Source: Amycolatopsis sp. NBC_01488
GTDB lineage: Bacteria > Actinomycetota > Actinomycetes > Mycobacteriales > Pseudonocardiaceae
Direction: 5' to 3'
Length of the DNA: 64,000 bases
Assembly (NCBI RefSeq): GCF_036227105.1
Contig: NZ_CP109434.1
Coordinates: forward strand, 8,094,501 to 8,158,500
Part shown: positions 18,840 to 28,383 of the stretch, piece by piece
Layout: every line of letters begins with the position of its first letter
How positions within the stretch are numbered: the first letter of the stretch is position 1
The notes under the pieces: model-generated
Told to the model about the DNA's origin: nothing
Database searches by the model: none
What the model saw: the letters and a program-made list of their open reading frames with translations, nothing else
Made by a program: the position numbers and the translations under genes

Positions 18840-19610
18840 ATGTTCGTCGGGACCGCGACCACGGTGCTCCGGCTGGGCCCGTTCACGCTGCTGACCGACC
18901 CGAACTTCCTGCACCGCGGCCAGTGGTCGTACTTCGGCCAGGGCCTGTTTTCCCGGCGGCGCACCGAACCCGCGCTGCAACCGGCCGAGCTGCCACCGCT
19001 GACCGCGATCGTGCTGTCCCACTTCCACGGCGACCACTTCGACCGGATCGCAGCCCGGGAACTGCCCAAGGACACCCCCGTCCTCACCACCGAGCACGCG
19101 GCGACCCGCCTGCTCCGGCGCGGCTTCCAGGCACCGGTGCCGCTGTCGACGTGGTCGCGCGAGACCTTCACCGACGGGGACGCGCGGCTGACCGTGACGG
19201 CCGTCCCCGCCCGGCACGCCCCCGGGCCGATGCGGCGGCTGCTCCCGCCGGTGATGGGCAGCGTCCTGGAGTACCACGCCACGCCCGAGGCCGACCCGCT
19301 GCGGATCTACCTCAGCGGGGACACGGTGCTGCACGACGAACTCCGCACCATCCGCGGCCGCTTCCCCGACCTCGACCTCGCGGTGGTGCACCTCGGCGGC
19401 ACCCGGGCCTTCGGCGTGCTCGTCACCCTCGACCACCGCGGCGGCGTCGACCTGCTGAACCTGCTGGAACCACGCCGCGCCGTCCCCGTCCACTTCGACG
19501 ACTACGGCCTGTTCCACTCCCCCGTGTCCAACTTCCTCGAGGAGGTCCGGGTCCGCCGCCCGCCCACCCGGGTGCAGCTGGTGCAGCGCGGCGAATTCCT
19601 GTCGTTGTGA
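18840..19610 (+). CDS. metallo-beta-lactamase-fold hydrolase
   Basis: 256 residues from an ATG at 18840. The N-terminus FVGTATTVLRLGPFTLLTDPNFLHRG is typical of the MBL subgroup related to UlaG/RNase Z-like hydrolases. The metal-binding motif is LSHFHGDHFDR (HxHxDH), a later histidine is in PARHAPG, the bridging aspartate in LSGDTVL and the last histidine in VPVHFDDYG. The substrate is unknown. Oddly, the only good ribosome-binding site (AAAGGA) serves an ATG at 18805 that starts an 11-codon frame ending TGATG across this start codon. This is either a coupled leader peptide or a small frameshift near the 5' end. Confidence 0.8.
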   Translation: MFVGTATTVLRLGPFTLLTDPNFLHRGQWSYFGQGLFSRRRTEPALQPAELPPLTAIVLSHFHGDHFDRIAARELPKDTPVLTTEHAATRLLRRGFQAPVPLSTWSRETFTDGDARLTVTAVPARHAPGPMRRLLPPVMGSVLEYHATPEADPLRIYLSGDTVLHDELRTIRGRFPDLDLAVVHLGGTRAFGVLVTLDHRGGVDLLNLLEPRRAVPVHFDDYGLFHSPVSNFLEEVRVRRPPTRVQLVQRGEFLSL

Positions 19611-19679
19611 CTTCGCGCGGGTTTCGCGGCCGCGCCGGTGGCTATCCGCCGGTTCCGCAGCACCGGAGAGAGGCACGGC

Positions 19680-19829
19680 ATGACCGAAGACGACCGCTTC
19701 CTCAGTCCGGACCCGCCCCGCTCGCCCGGCACCCCCGAACCACCGGACCTCGACGTCGACGCCGCGCAGTTCCTCGACGACGAGCCCCGCCGCCCCACCG
19801 CCACGCCGGAGGCCGAGCCCCCGGACTGA
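19680..19829 (+). CDS. small acidic proline-rich protein
   Basis: 49 residues from an ATG with GAGAGAGG six bases upstream. It is rich in Asp, Glu and Pro (MTEDDRFLSPDPPRSPGTPE...), with no membrane segment or signal peptide, and is probably disordered. No family recognised. It lies 70 bases downstream of the MBL hydrolase on the same strand and may be cotranscribed. Support comes from the ribosome-binding site and start context only. Confidence 0.5.
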   Translation: MTEDDRFLSPDPPRSPGTPEPPDLDVDAAQFLDDEPRRPTATPEAEPPD

Positions 19830-20052
19830 CCGCACGGAACGCCCACCCGGAAGCGAAGGGGACGAACGCCCAGGTGGTCCGATCCCACGGTGGCCGCGTC
19901 GAGCCGGTGAATCGACGACGAAGGCGTGCACGGTTACCTGCCGGCACCGGCGGCCGCGGAGGTCTAGCTTCGGCAACCGTCGCCCGGCGCGGGTTTCACC
20001 GACGACGGCCGGGGGAAGCCGTGCGGGCCAGGTCGTTCCCCAGGAGGTTGTC

Positions 20053-21555
20053 ATGGCCGCGACACCCGCGTCAGCACCGGTCCGGACGCTGATCCCGGCC
20101 CGCATCGACCGGCTGCCCTGGTCGCGGTTCCACACCCGGATGGTCGTCGCGCTCGGGGTGGCGTGGATCCTCGACGGTCTGGAGATCACGGTGGCCAGCG
20201 CGGTCGCCGACACCCTGACCAAGCCCGAGACGCTGCACCTGTCGTCGGCGGCGGCGGGGCTGCTGGCGACGATCTACCTGGCCGGCGAGGTGGTCGGCGC
20301 CCTGTTCTTCGGCAACCTGTCCGACAAACTGGGCCGGCGGAACCTCTTCATGCTCACCCTCGCGGTCTACCTCCTCGGCAGCGGCCTGACCGCGGCGACG
20401 CTGGGCAACGGCGCGGGCTGGGTCGCCTTCCTCTACGTCACCCGGTTCGTCGCCGGCATGGGCATCGGCGGCGAGTACGCCGCGATCAACTCCGCCATCG
20501 ACGAGCTGATCCCGGCCCGCTACCGGGGCCGGGTCGACATCGCGGTCAACGGCACGTACTGGGCCGGCGCCGTGCTGGGCACGATCGGGACGTACATCCT
20601 GCTCAACCAGATCAGCGTGTCGCTGGGGTGGCGGCTGGGCTTCCTGATCGGCCCGGTGCTCGGGGTGGTGATCCTGCTCGTGCGGCGGCACCTGCCGGAA
20701 AGCCCGCGCTGGCAGATCATGCACGGCCGGGAACACGCCGCCGAGGCGTCGATCAAGCAGATCGAGCACGAGGTGGAGCAGGCCGGCCGCAGTCTGCCTC
20801 CGGTCGACCGGAGCAAGGCGATCGAGGTGACTCCGGCCGAGCAGATCGGGTACGTGGCGCTGGCTCGGGTGCTGTTCCGCGAGTACCCGTCCCGCGCGAT
20901 CCTGGGCGCTTCGTTGATGATCAGCCAGTCGTTCCTGTACAACGCGATCTTCTTCACCTACACCCTCGTGCTCGGCAAGTTCTACGGGGTGCCGTCGGCG
21001 GCCACACCGATCTACCTGATCGCGTTCGCGGTCGGCAACCTGGTCGGCCCGTTCACCATCGGCCACCTCTTCGACACGCTCGGCCGCCGGACGATGCTCT
21101 CGGGTACGTACCTCGTTTCCGGCGTACTGCTCGCCATCACGGCGGTGCTGTTCTACGCCGGTTCCCTCAACGCGATCACGCAGACGATCGCGTGGTGCGT
21201 GATCTTCTTCTTCGCCTCCGCCGGCGCCAGCGCGGGCTACCTGACCGTCAGCGAGATCTTCCCGCTGGAGGTGCGGGCCAAGGCGATCGCGGTGTTCTTC
21301 GCGATCGCGCAGTGCTTCGGCGCGCTGGGCCCGGTCTTCTACGGCGCTCTGATCGGCACCGGGGACCACCCCGTCCGGCTGTTCCTCGGCTACCTGCTCG
21401 GCGCGGCCGTGATGATCGCGGGCGGGCTGATCGCCCGCTTCCTCGCCGTCGACGCCGAAGGCAAGTCCCTGGAAGAGATCGCCCAGCCGCTGGCGGCGAC
21501 CGGCCGCCGCGGCCGCACCCGCGCGGAAGGCGCGTCTTCGCCGTTCTCCACCTGA
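20053..21555 (+). CDS. MFS transporter, metabolite:H+ symporter-like
   Basis: 500 residues from an ATG with CAGGAGG five bases upstream. Twelve membrane segments; the loop motif after segment 2 is GNLSDKLGRRNLFM, and segment 4 has FVAGMGIGGEYAAINSAIDELIP, typical of the sugar/aromatic-acid porter families. A charged central loop of about 65 residues separates the halves (EHAAEASIKQIEHEVEQAG). Segment 1 begins ILDGLEITV, with the acidic residue found in many carboxylate symporters. Substrate unknown. It is monocistronic. Confidence 0.88.
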   Translation: MAATPASAPVRTLIPARIDRLPWSRFHTRMVVALGVAWILDGLEITVASAVADTLTKPETLHLSSAAAGLLATIYLAGEVVGALFFGNLSDKLGRRNLFMLTLAVYLLGSGLTAATLGNGAGWVAFLYVTRFVAGMGIGGEYAAINSAIDELIPARYRGRVDIAVNGTYWAGAVLGTIGTYILLNQISVSLGWRLGFLIGPVLGVVILLVRRHLPESPRWQIMHGREHAAEASIKQIEHEVEQAGRSLPPVDRSKAIEVTPAEQIGYVALARVLFREYPSRAILGASLMISQSFLYNAIFFTYTLVLGKFYGVPSAATPIYLIAFAVGNLVGPFTIGHLFDTLGRRTMLSGTYLVSGVLLAITAVLFYAGSLNAITQTIAWCVIFFFASAGASAGYLTVSEIFPLEVRAKAIAVFFAIAQCFGALGPVFYGALIGTGDHPVRLFLGYLLGAAVMIAGGLIARFLAVDAEGKSLEEIAQPLAATGRRGRTRAEGASSPFST

Positions 21556-21585
21556 GCCCGCTCAGCGCTCTTGCCGAGCACCGGC

Positions 21586-23756
21586 TCAGGTGGCCTGGGT
21601 GAACCACCAGGTTTCGCGCGTGGTGTCGTACCAGCCGAACACGGTGGCACCGTCCGTCATGGACAGAGCGGTGCCGATTCGGCCCGGTCCCCGTCCGTCG
21701 GTCCTGGTCGTCCACGCGCCGATCGCGTGCAGCACCACCATTCCGCCGAACCCGGCCGGCGGCGTGATGGTCTGGATGGCGACGGGACCGCCCGCGGGAG
21801 CCGGCACGGGAGCGGCGATGGTGTGGAACGGGTGGGTGACGCTGATCGCCGGTTGCGCCGTGAGTCGCGCCCCGGTGGTCTGCACCTGTCCCATCAGCCC
21901 GACGCTGTGCGCCTCGGTGGACACGCCGCGCCCGGCCTCCAGGCGGAACCGGCCGAACCAGGCGGAGGCGCCGCCGTGGGTCCAGCACGACGGATCGTCG
22001 TGCTCGGCGCTCGGGTCGTTGTTCACGTTCGACAGGCTCAGGCGGATCGACGACACCCCCGGCGGGACCTGGAACGCGGCGCGGTGGAAGCCGGTGGCGT
22101 AGGCGTGCTTTCCGAGTGCGCCGGAATAGTAGAGGTGCCGGCTCTGCGAGTCGTGCGCCGGGAAGATCAGCACGCGGTACAAGGCGGCGCCGTCCTCGGC
22201 GTCGCCCTGGTCTGCGCGGTGAACGTGTACCACTGCCCGGGGATCACCGCGACGTCCCGGTACAGGAAGAACAGATCGTTGCGGCCGTCTCCCAGCACCC
22301 AGCGCTGGGCGGCTTTCGCTCCGGCCGGCAGCGTCGCCGGATCCTTCGAACCGTCCTCGATGCCCAGCACGGTCCCGGCCGGGGCGGTCGTGCTGCGGAA
22401 CCAGCCGTCGGCGACGTTCTCGTCCGCCGACGGCACTTCGAAGTCGCCGTTGAACAGGATGTTCTGCCCGTTGGAATGGCCGCTGACGATACTGGGGAAA
22501 CGCTGGAGGTGCGCGCCGGAGTAGGTGTTCCTCGCGTCTCCTTCGTCGACCACGGTGTCTTCGCCATTGCTGAACAAGCCCGGTTCGATCGTATTGTCGA
22601 TCGCGCCCGGGCGGCAGCGCACAGCGCCCAGCACCGGGGGCATGACCGGTTGTTCGTGCCAGAACTTCAGATTGCCGTTGGCTTCGAAGTAGCAGCCGTC
22701 GATCACGGTGTTGGCGTCGGCGCCCGGGCCGAATTCGATGCCGAGGCCGTTCTTCTCGAAGGCGCTGCTGATCCGGTTGCCGACCGCGGCCTCGACGTGG
22801 ACTCCGGTGATGTTCTGCGCGACCCGGCCATCGAGCACGGTCCAATTGTTGCCGGAATTGGTCAGTGAGATCCCGCGGCCGCAGGTGGCGATCTCGCAGT
22901 CGAGCACGGAGACGTAGTAACCACCGGCGCCCGACGGCGGCAAGGTGCGGCGCACCAGCGCGCCCACCGGAACCGAGGTCGCGGTGACGTTCCCGTCCCA
23001 GGCGACGTCCAGGGCCGGGTAGTCGGCGTCGTCGTGCGGCGCCACGCTGGTGACCTCGCCGGTCAGGTCGGTCTTCTCGCCGTTGTCACCGGGGTATTCG
23101 ACGGTGACGTGCTCGCCACCGGTGTAGAGGGTGTCCGTCGCGGTGACCAGCAGCCGGGTGGCGGTGGTGGGCTTCTTCCGGACCCACGTGCGCAGCGCGG
23201 TGTCGCGGCCCCGGATGCCGATCTCGTGCCCGCGCATGCTGACTCGTTCGATCTGCGAGAAACTGACGCCGGTGAAATCGATGCCGATACTACCGGGCAC
23301 TCCGTACGCCTGAGCTGTATTGTTGATCAGGAGGTCACGGAATCGGACGTCCCGGGTGTACATCGGATAGTCGGCCGACTGGAACACGATGATCGGTTCC
23401 GCGGTGATGATCTGCGTGACGCTCTTGCCGTCGCCGAATACCGTTTGGCCGGAGTAGAACCGCAGCGGCTGGTCGACGTGGTAGGCGCCGGCGGGCAGGT
23501 ACACGTCCGCGCGCGAGTCCAAAGCCGCCTGCATCGTCGCGGTGGTGGCCGCGACGCTGCTCACCGCGCCGAAGCTCAGGACGTTGACGACGTTGTCCAG
23601 CAGCGGGCTCCACCGCTTGCCGTCGTCGAGCCACAGGCGCGCGTTGCTGTCGGTGACCTGCGCGAGCCGGCCGCGCGTGCCGGCGGCCGGGAGCTGGGCG
23701 GTCGAATAGCTTTCCACGACCGTCGGGGCGGGCTGGGATCCAGAAGAACGGGTCAT
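21586..23756 (-). pseudogene. tailspike/pectin-lyase-fold (GH28-related) protein with C-terminal carbohydrate-binding-like region, one frameshift
   Basis: From 23756 a frame encodes 529 residues: a short head (LPAAGTRGRLAQVTDSNARLWLDDGKRW) like those of phage tail-fibre proteins, then a right-handed beta-helix starting NVLSFGAVSSVAATTATMQAALDS...VYLPAGAYHV with GIGIEF-type rungs. From about residue 440 (ILFNGDFEVPSADENVADGWF) a beta-sandwich, CBM4/9-like module begins and breaks off near 22205. Reading continues smoothly in the next frame (GDAEDGAALYRVLIFP...) to 21586. One missing base in the CCC run at 22205-22207 explains it; restoring it gives about 723 residues. There is no signal peptide. 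It may be a true pseudogene or a base-calling error. Confidence 0.75.
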
Positions 23757-24151
23757 GTCTTACTCGGTTCGTCGAGAGTGGATGAGACTTTCAGGAGGGA
23801 CGGTCCGCTCGACTTGATACCGATTCTTTGGGTGGAGTTCGACGAATTTCGGTTGCGTGCGGACCGGCCGATTCGGACGGTTCACCGAAGGCGGGACAGC
23901 CCGCCGATCCTGGCCCGGTGCGTGGTCAAGCCGTGGTCTGCCGGGCCCGGTGATCGGCGACGTGGACCCGGATCGCGCACCGCGTCGAGCAGAGGCCCGG
24001 CGTCTTCGGCGGAGTGGTGCAGGAGCGGCGGTTTGCCGTCGTGGGTGGTGATGGCCGGGCGGCAGGCCGTCGCGGCAGCGGGTGGCCAGCCGGCGGGGCC
24101 GGGTGGGGGCTCCTCACCCGGCCCCGCCGGCATCCCCGTCGCCATCTCGGG
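23757..24151. other. intergenic region with terminator, no gene seen
   Basis: About 395 bases between the end of the acyltransferase gene and the start of the tailspike-like gene, both on the minus strand. Apart from the strong hairpin at 24090-24130 I see no coding frame with recognisable product. The promoter of the tailspike-like gene should lie next to 23757. Confidence 0.45.
24090..24130 (-). terminator. strong hairpin terminator of the acyltransferase gene
   Basis: A perfect 16-bp stem (arms CCGGCGGGGCCGGGTG and CACCCGGCCCCGCCGG) with a 9-base loop begins 22 bases past the stop codon at 24152. No clear T-run follows, as is common in high-GC actinobacteria. Confidence 0.8.
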
Positions 24152-26287
24152 TCAGCTGTGTGCCAGCGCTCGGTCGGCGAGCGCCCCGATGAGGGGGGCG
24201 AGTGTTCGGGCGTAGGTGGTTGTCAGGTGGTTGTCGTCGCGGTAAACGAGCGTGTCGCCGACGATGACCGGGCAGCGTTGCGTGGTGCAGAAGAGCTGGG
24301 TGAGGTCGGCGTAGTCGCCTCCGCGGGCCGTGGTGGCCGCGGCTTCGGCGGCGATGCCGGCGGTGTTCACCGCGACCGGTTCGGGCGGTGCGCAGGCGGC
24401 GGCGTCGTCGAGGTGCGCGGACAGGCACGTCGGCACGGTGGACTGGGGGTCCGGGACCGGTCCGAGGACGAGGACGGCGGCACCGGTGGACCGTAGCTCG
24501 GCCACTGTCCGGGCGAGACTGTCGAGCCAGGGCCGGCTGTAGACGGTGAAACCGAAGTCGGCGCCGTAACGCCGGGACGTGCCGAGGACCACCAGCCGGG
24601 GGTGCTCGGCCCGCAGCCGGGTGAGGATCTGACCGCGCCACTGCTCGCATTCGACGTACTCCCGGCCGAGGTAGGGACTGGTGAGCGGCAGGTCCAGCAA
24701 CGGGCAGGTGACTTTGCTCAGGGTTTCCAGCCGCCAGTGCCGTTGCCCGGCCAGCGTTTCCAGCGCCGGGCTCCACATCGCGGCGTGCGAGTCACCGACC
24801 AGGGCGACGGTGGTGGCCGACCGGGGATCGCCGGACCGGCACGGGGGCTGTCCGAGGTCGCGCCACGAGCGCACACAACCGTTGAGGAACACGGTCGCCT
24901 TGTCGTTCTTCGCCTCGCCGAGCGAGGGCGTCAAGTTCACCGGAACCCCGGACACCGCGGCCGACGCGGCGACCGACGCCTGCACCTGCGCGATCAGCTG
25001 CTTCAGGACCAGATCCCGTGCGTCGGCGGTCCGGGCTGCAGGTGCGGTCGGCGTCCGGACGGTCGGCGCGGGGGCCGCGATGCCGTGTCCGGTCGGCACG
25101 GGCGTCCGGACGGACAGCACCAGTCCCGCGCTCACGGCGACCGCGGTGACCGAGCCGCCGAGGAGGAGGCTGCGCACCGGTGAGCGCCGCAGAGGCGTGG
25201 CGAACCGGCCGGGATTCTCGATGAGGACCATGGTGACCACGGCGAGCGCGCCGGACACCGCGGCCGTTCCCAGCCGCTCGGCCAGGGTCAGCGGATGCCC
25301 GAGCAGCGACGGCGCGAGCAGCAGGACCGGCCAGTGCCACAGGTACCACGAGTAGGACAGGCGCCCCAGCGCCCGCATCGGCGCCGGCGAAAGGACACGG
25401 CCGGCTCCCCGCCGCGGCTCGGCGCAGCCCGCGACGATCACCATCGCGGCGCCGAGCACCGGAAGCAACGCGGCGATCCCCGGATACGGCGTCGTCCCGT
25501 CGAGCCGGACGCAGGCCACGGCGATCGCGGCCAATCCCGCGCAGCCGGCCACGCCCGCCACCGGCGCCGGCAACCGCGCCCAGCGGCCGGCCGTGAGCGC
25601 GACGACGCCGCCGGTGGCCAGCTCCCACGCGCGGGAGGGCAGGGAGAAGAACGCCCACGGCGGCAGTACCCGGGTCCAGATCACCGAAAGGGCGAACGAT
25701 GCCGCCGCGATCGACAGGAGGACGAGCAGGTACGGCGTGGCCGGGGACCGCCGGCCCCCGCGCCGGGCCAGGACGGCCGCGCCGATCATCAAGGTTGGCC
25801 ACAGCAGGTAGAACTGCTCCTCGACCCCGAGCGACCAGTAGTGCTGGAACGGCGAGGGCGGCGTGTCGGCGGCCAGGTAGGACGTCCCCTGCAGGGCGAA
25901 CCGGTAGTTGCCGGCGTACAGGGCGCTGGCGATGCCGTCGCCGAGGACGTCGCGGGCCTGCAGGGGCGGCAGGAGCGCGACCGCGCCGATCGACGTGGTC
26001 ACCACGACCGTGCCGGCCGCCGGCAGCAAGCGCCGCGCCCGGGCCCCGTAGAACCGCGCGAGCCGCACGGATCCGGTGCTGCGCAGCTCCCGCCACAGCA
26101 GCCGGGTGATGAGGAACCCGGAAATCACGAAGAACACGTCGACACCGGCGAATCCGCCGGACACCCCGGGCACGCCCGCGTGGAAGAGCACGACCGCCGC
26201 AATCGCGACCGCCCGCAGCCCCTCGACGTCCGGCCGGAAGGTGGCTCGTGGACTCGCTTCGTCCCCCGCAACGGGTTGAGGGTGCAT
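24152..26287 (-). CDS. membrane acyltransferase (AT3, OafA/YrhL type) fused to SGNH domain
   Basis: 711 residues; GGAG lies six bases before the ATG. The N-terminal 390 residues form the ten-span acyltransferase-3 domain: RPDVEGLRAVAIAAVVLFHAG with the catalytic His, FFVISGFLITRLLWREL and HYWSLGVEEQFYLLWP. After a linker of about 100 residues, the SGNH domain starts with VALVGDSHAAMW (Ser500, His501), with GTSRRYG and the Asp/His pair at 685/687 in RDDNHLT. Such proteins O-acylate exported glycans: the membrane part passes the acyl group and the SGNH part transfers it. The adjacent glycan-binding beta-helix protein hints at a surface polysaccharide, but no biosynthetic genes are nearby. Confidence 0.92.
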   Translation of the reverse strand: MHPQPVAGDEASPRATFRPDVEGLRAVAIAAVVLFHAGVPGVSGGFAGVDVFFVISGFLITRLLWRELRSTGSVRLARFYGARARRLLPAAGTVVVTTSIGAVALLPPLQARDVLGDGIASALYAGNYRFALQGTSYLAADTPPSPFQHYWSLGVEEQFYLLWPTLMIGAAVLARRGGRRSPATPYLLVLLSIAAASFALSVIWTRVLPPWAFFSLPSRAWELATGGVVALTAGRWARLPAPVAGVAGCAGLAAIAVACVRLDGTTPYPGIAALLPVLGAAMVIVAGCAEPRRGAGRVLSPAPMRALGRLSYSWYLWHWPVLLLAPSLLGHPLTLAERLGTAAVSGALAVVTMVLIENPGRFATPLRRSPVRSLLLGGSVTAVAVSAGLVLSVRTPVPTGHGIAAPAPTVRTPTAPAARTADARDLVLKQLIAQVQASVAASAAVSGVPVNLTPSLGEAKNDKATVFLNGCVRSWRDLGQPPCRSGDPRSATTVALVGDSHAAMWSPALETLAGQRHWRLETLSKVTCPLLDLPLTSPYLGREYVECEQWRGQILTRLRAEHPRLVVLGTSRRYGADFGFTVYSRPWLDSLARTVAELRSTGAAVLVLGPVPDPQSTVPTCLSAHLDDAAACAPPEPVAVNTAGIAAEAAATTARGGDYADLTQLFCTTQRCPVIVGDTLVYRDDNHLTTTYARTLAPLIGALADRALAHS

Positions 26288-26367
26288 CGTGGCTCCGCTC
26301 GGACGCGCGAACGAGGAACCGGGCGCCGGTTCCTGGTGGAGCAGGAACCGGCCGAGATCGTGCGGTG

Positions 26368-26865
26368 CTAGCCGCCGGTGGCCGAGCGACGCGAGCCGAA
26401 CAGGGAGTTCGACGCGTTCAGGTTCGCGTCCTCGTCGACGCCCACACCCAGCCGGTCGACCAGCTCACCGCCGAGCCACCCGCTCACTGCGGCGACCGCC
26501 ACTCCCGCGAAGCTCAGGACCAGCGCCCACGCACCCGGGTCCCAGCCACCGGCGCCGGCCCGCAGCAGCCAGCTCCCCGCGAACAGCACGACCACCACCA
26601 GATTGCCCAGCCCGTGCAGCGAGCCGACCCGCTTGGCCCGGGTCCCGGCCGGCACGGCCAGCCAGTCGATCAGCCCGAACACCGCGGCCACCACCCCGCC
26701 GACGACCCCGGCCGCGATCGCGTACGCGGACGCGACCGCGAACCCGGACCGTCCGGTGATCAACCCCAGCACGTCGAAGACCACGGCCGTGGCCAGCAGG
26801 CCGAGCGGGAACACGATGAGAATCGGATGAATCGGGTGACCGAACACCTTCGCCCGGCTTTCCAT
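26368..26865 (-). CDS. DUF2231 membrane protein
   Basis: 165 residues from the ATG at 26865 (GAAGGGG upstream); an ATG eight codons further out is less likely. Four membrane segments and the family signature FGHPIHPILIVFPLGLLATAVVFDV near the N-terminus and GSLHGLGNLVVVVLF in the middle identify DUF2231. The histidines in HPIHP and LHG are conserved in the family, whose function is unknown. The tail after the last span is short and hydrophilic. Confidence 0.85.
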   Translation of the reverse strand: MESRAKVFGHPIHPILIVFPLGLLATAVVFDVLGLITGRSGFAVASAYAIAAGVVGGVVAAVFGLIDWLAVPAGTRAKRVGSLHGLGNLVVVVLFAGSWLLRAGAGGWDPGAWALVLSFAGVAVAAVSGWLGGELVDRLGVGVDEDANLNASNSLFGSRRSATGG

Positions 26866-26950
26866 GGCCGGCCCCTTCCTGCCGAACACCCGGCCTGCCC
26901 GGCCGGCGCCACCGCGTACCCGCGCCTGCGGTGCACAAACCCGGCGCCAG

Positions 26951-27181
26951 CTACGTGCGGTGGCTTCGGTCGGTCAGCGGGAAATCGCTCTGGCCGACGG
27001 TTCCGGTGGGCGACTCGGGCTCCCGGCGGTTCGAGACGTCCGCCCGGCCCGGCTGCGGGTCCGGCCCGGGGACCCGCCCGGCCAGGTCGGCCTCGCTCTC
27101 CGCCATCGAAGCCCGGCTTCCTTCTTCGGCCGCCCACTCCGGCGTACCGTCACGCTGCTCGTCGCGCTCGTTGTCACTCAT
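26951..27181 (-). CDS. small hydrophilic protein, uncertain
   Basis: 76 residues, highly charged and rich in Glu, Asp, Arg and Pro, without a membrane segment (MSDNERDEQRDGTPEWAAEEG...). The ATG has only a weak purine stretch upstream. It lies upstream of the DUF2231 gene on the same strand. Composition resembles the small disordered proteins often annotated in actinomycetes. It may not be translated. Confidence 0.35.
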   Translation of the reverse strand: MSDNERDEQRDGTPEWAAEEGSRASMAESEADLAGRVPGPDPQPGRADVSNRREPESPTGTVGQSDFPLTDRSHRT

Positions 27182-27299
27182 GAGGCCCGGCTACCCGGAC
27201 CACCAGCCGGCAACCACCGCGGACCCACCGTTTCGCGGACCCCGCCGCGGATACTTCGACAGCCGGAACGGTGTCCACGCACGCGAGGAGCACACGATG

Positions 27300-27772
27300 C
27301 CCACATCGTTGTCCGGCCAGGTGGTCGTGCTCATGGGAGGGCCCAGCCGCGCGCGCCGCGCGACCTCCGGGATCCCGTCCTCGGTCAGCCAGGTGCTGTG
27401 GGTGTGCCGCCCTTCGTGGAAGGTGAACGTCGACAGAATCGGCGGCCGCTGCTCCCCCACCCCGGAGCCGGTGGCAGCGCCACGAACCGAAACCCTGCAG
27501 GAGTTTCGTCCGGCCCTTCTTGGGCCGGGAGTTCCCGCGCCGGGTCGGCGGCCGCTGACGGCCATCGGAGTGATGGTCGTCAATCTCAGGCCTCCTTTGT
27601 GGACCTTCCCGCCGACCTCCTCCAGCGGCGCGCGGATCTCGATGCCGCGGCGCTCGGCGTCGTACTCGTGTCGCTGCTGCCCGACGAGTTCACCCCATCG
27701 GGCGCCGGTGCTCCACCCCCAATCCTTGGCTCGGCTGACCGGAAGCTCCGACGTAAAACGATCGGTTTCCAT
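27300..27772 (-). pseudogene. tyrosine site-specific integrase remnant
   Basis: The frame contains STGARWGELVGQQRHEYDAE (box I with its Arg), IEIRAPLEEVGGKVHKGG, and later FTFHEGRHTHSTWLTEDGIPEVARRARLG (box II HxxR), all hallmarks of the actinobacterial tyrosine recombinases of integrative elements and phages. The part between is out of frame, the N-terminal DNA-binding domains are absent, and after RRARLG the sequence diverges before the box that carries the catalytic tyrosine. It cannot be active. No attachment-site repeat or other element genes were found beside it. Confidence 0.78.
27753..27770. promoter_or_regulatory. probable operator of the TetR regulator at 27801 (autoregulation)
   Basis: GTAAAACGATCGGTTTCC, a near-palindrome built on AAACCGATCGGTTT, lies 31 bases before the TetR start codon. 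Closely matching copies occur at 29509-29526 and 29588-29605 in the promoter region of the two divergent genes nearby. Confidence 0.65.
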
Positions 27773-27800
27773 TCCGTCGAAATCGGGTTAATCTCGCAGG

Positions 27801-28370
27801 GTGACCACCGAGGTGAAGCCGACTTCCCGCGAGCGGCTACTGGAAGCAGCGGCCACGCTCACCTACCGGGAGGGTGTCGGCGTCGGCGTCGACGCGCTGT
27901 GCAAGGCGGCAGGCGTGTCGAAGAAGTCCCTGTACCAGCTGTTCGAGAGCAAGGACGAACTACTGGCGGCCAGCCTGAAGGAAGGCGCGGCCGCCTTCGT
28001 GGCGAGCCTGCTCCCTGCCGCGGACGACGACCGTACCCCCCGCGAGCGGATCCTCCACGTCTTCGAGCAGGTGGAACTGCAGGCGGGTAGGCCCGGCTTC
28101 CGCGGCTGCCGCTACCTGGCCGTGCAGATCGAGCTCAAGGACCAGCGCCACCCCGCGAGCCGGGTGGCCCGCCGGATCAAGCGGAACCTGATGACCTTCT
28201 TCCGCGGCGAAGCCGAACAGGGCGGGGTGAGCGACCCGGATCTGCTGGCCCGGCAGCTCATCCTGGTCTTCGACGGCGCCAGCGCCCGGGCGGGGATCGG
28301 CGTGGAGAACCTGAAGGGGCTCATCACCCCTACCGTGGCGACGCTGCTCGACGCGGCGGGCCTGCGCTGA
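27801..28370 (+). CDS. TetR-family repressor
   Basis: 189 residues from a GTG. The N-terminal helix-turn-helix is clear: SRERLLEAAATLTYREGVGVGVDALCKAAGVSKKSLYQLFESKDELLAAS (about 8-58). The ligand-binding half contains GFRGCRYLAVQIEL, as in regulators of the YcdC/AcrR_4 kind. It faces the ferredoxin-type gene at 28384 tail to tail, with 13 bases between stops. An 18-base palindrome before its start recurs twice in the 29472/29628 divergent promoter, so it probably represses itself, that reductase-like gene and the alpha/beta hydrolase. The ribosome-binding site is weak; the transcript could be leaderless. Confidence 0.85.
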   Translation: MTTEVKPTSRERLLEAAATLTYREGVGVGVDALCKAAGVSKKSLYQLFESKDELLAASLKEGAAAFVASLLPAADDDRTPRERILHVFEQVELQAGRPGFRGCRYLAVQIELKDQRHPASRVARRIKRNLMTFFRGEAEQGGVSDPDLLARQLILVFDGASARAGIGVENLKGLITPTVATLLDAAGLR

Positions 28371-28383
28371 CACCGACGACCGC

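Noticed and set aside
18270..20222. A minus-strand frame of 650 codons
   Set aside because: It runs across the opposite strand of the MBL hydrolase and the MFS start and has no family features.
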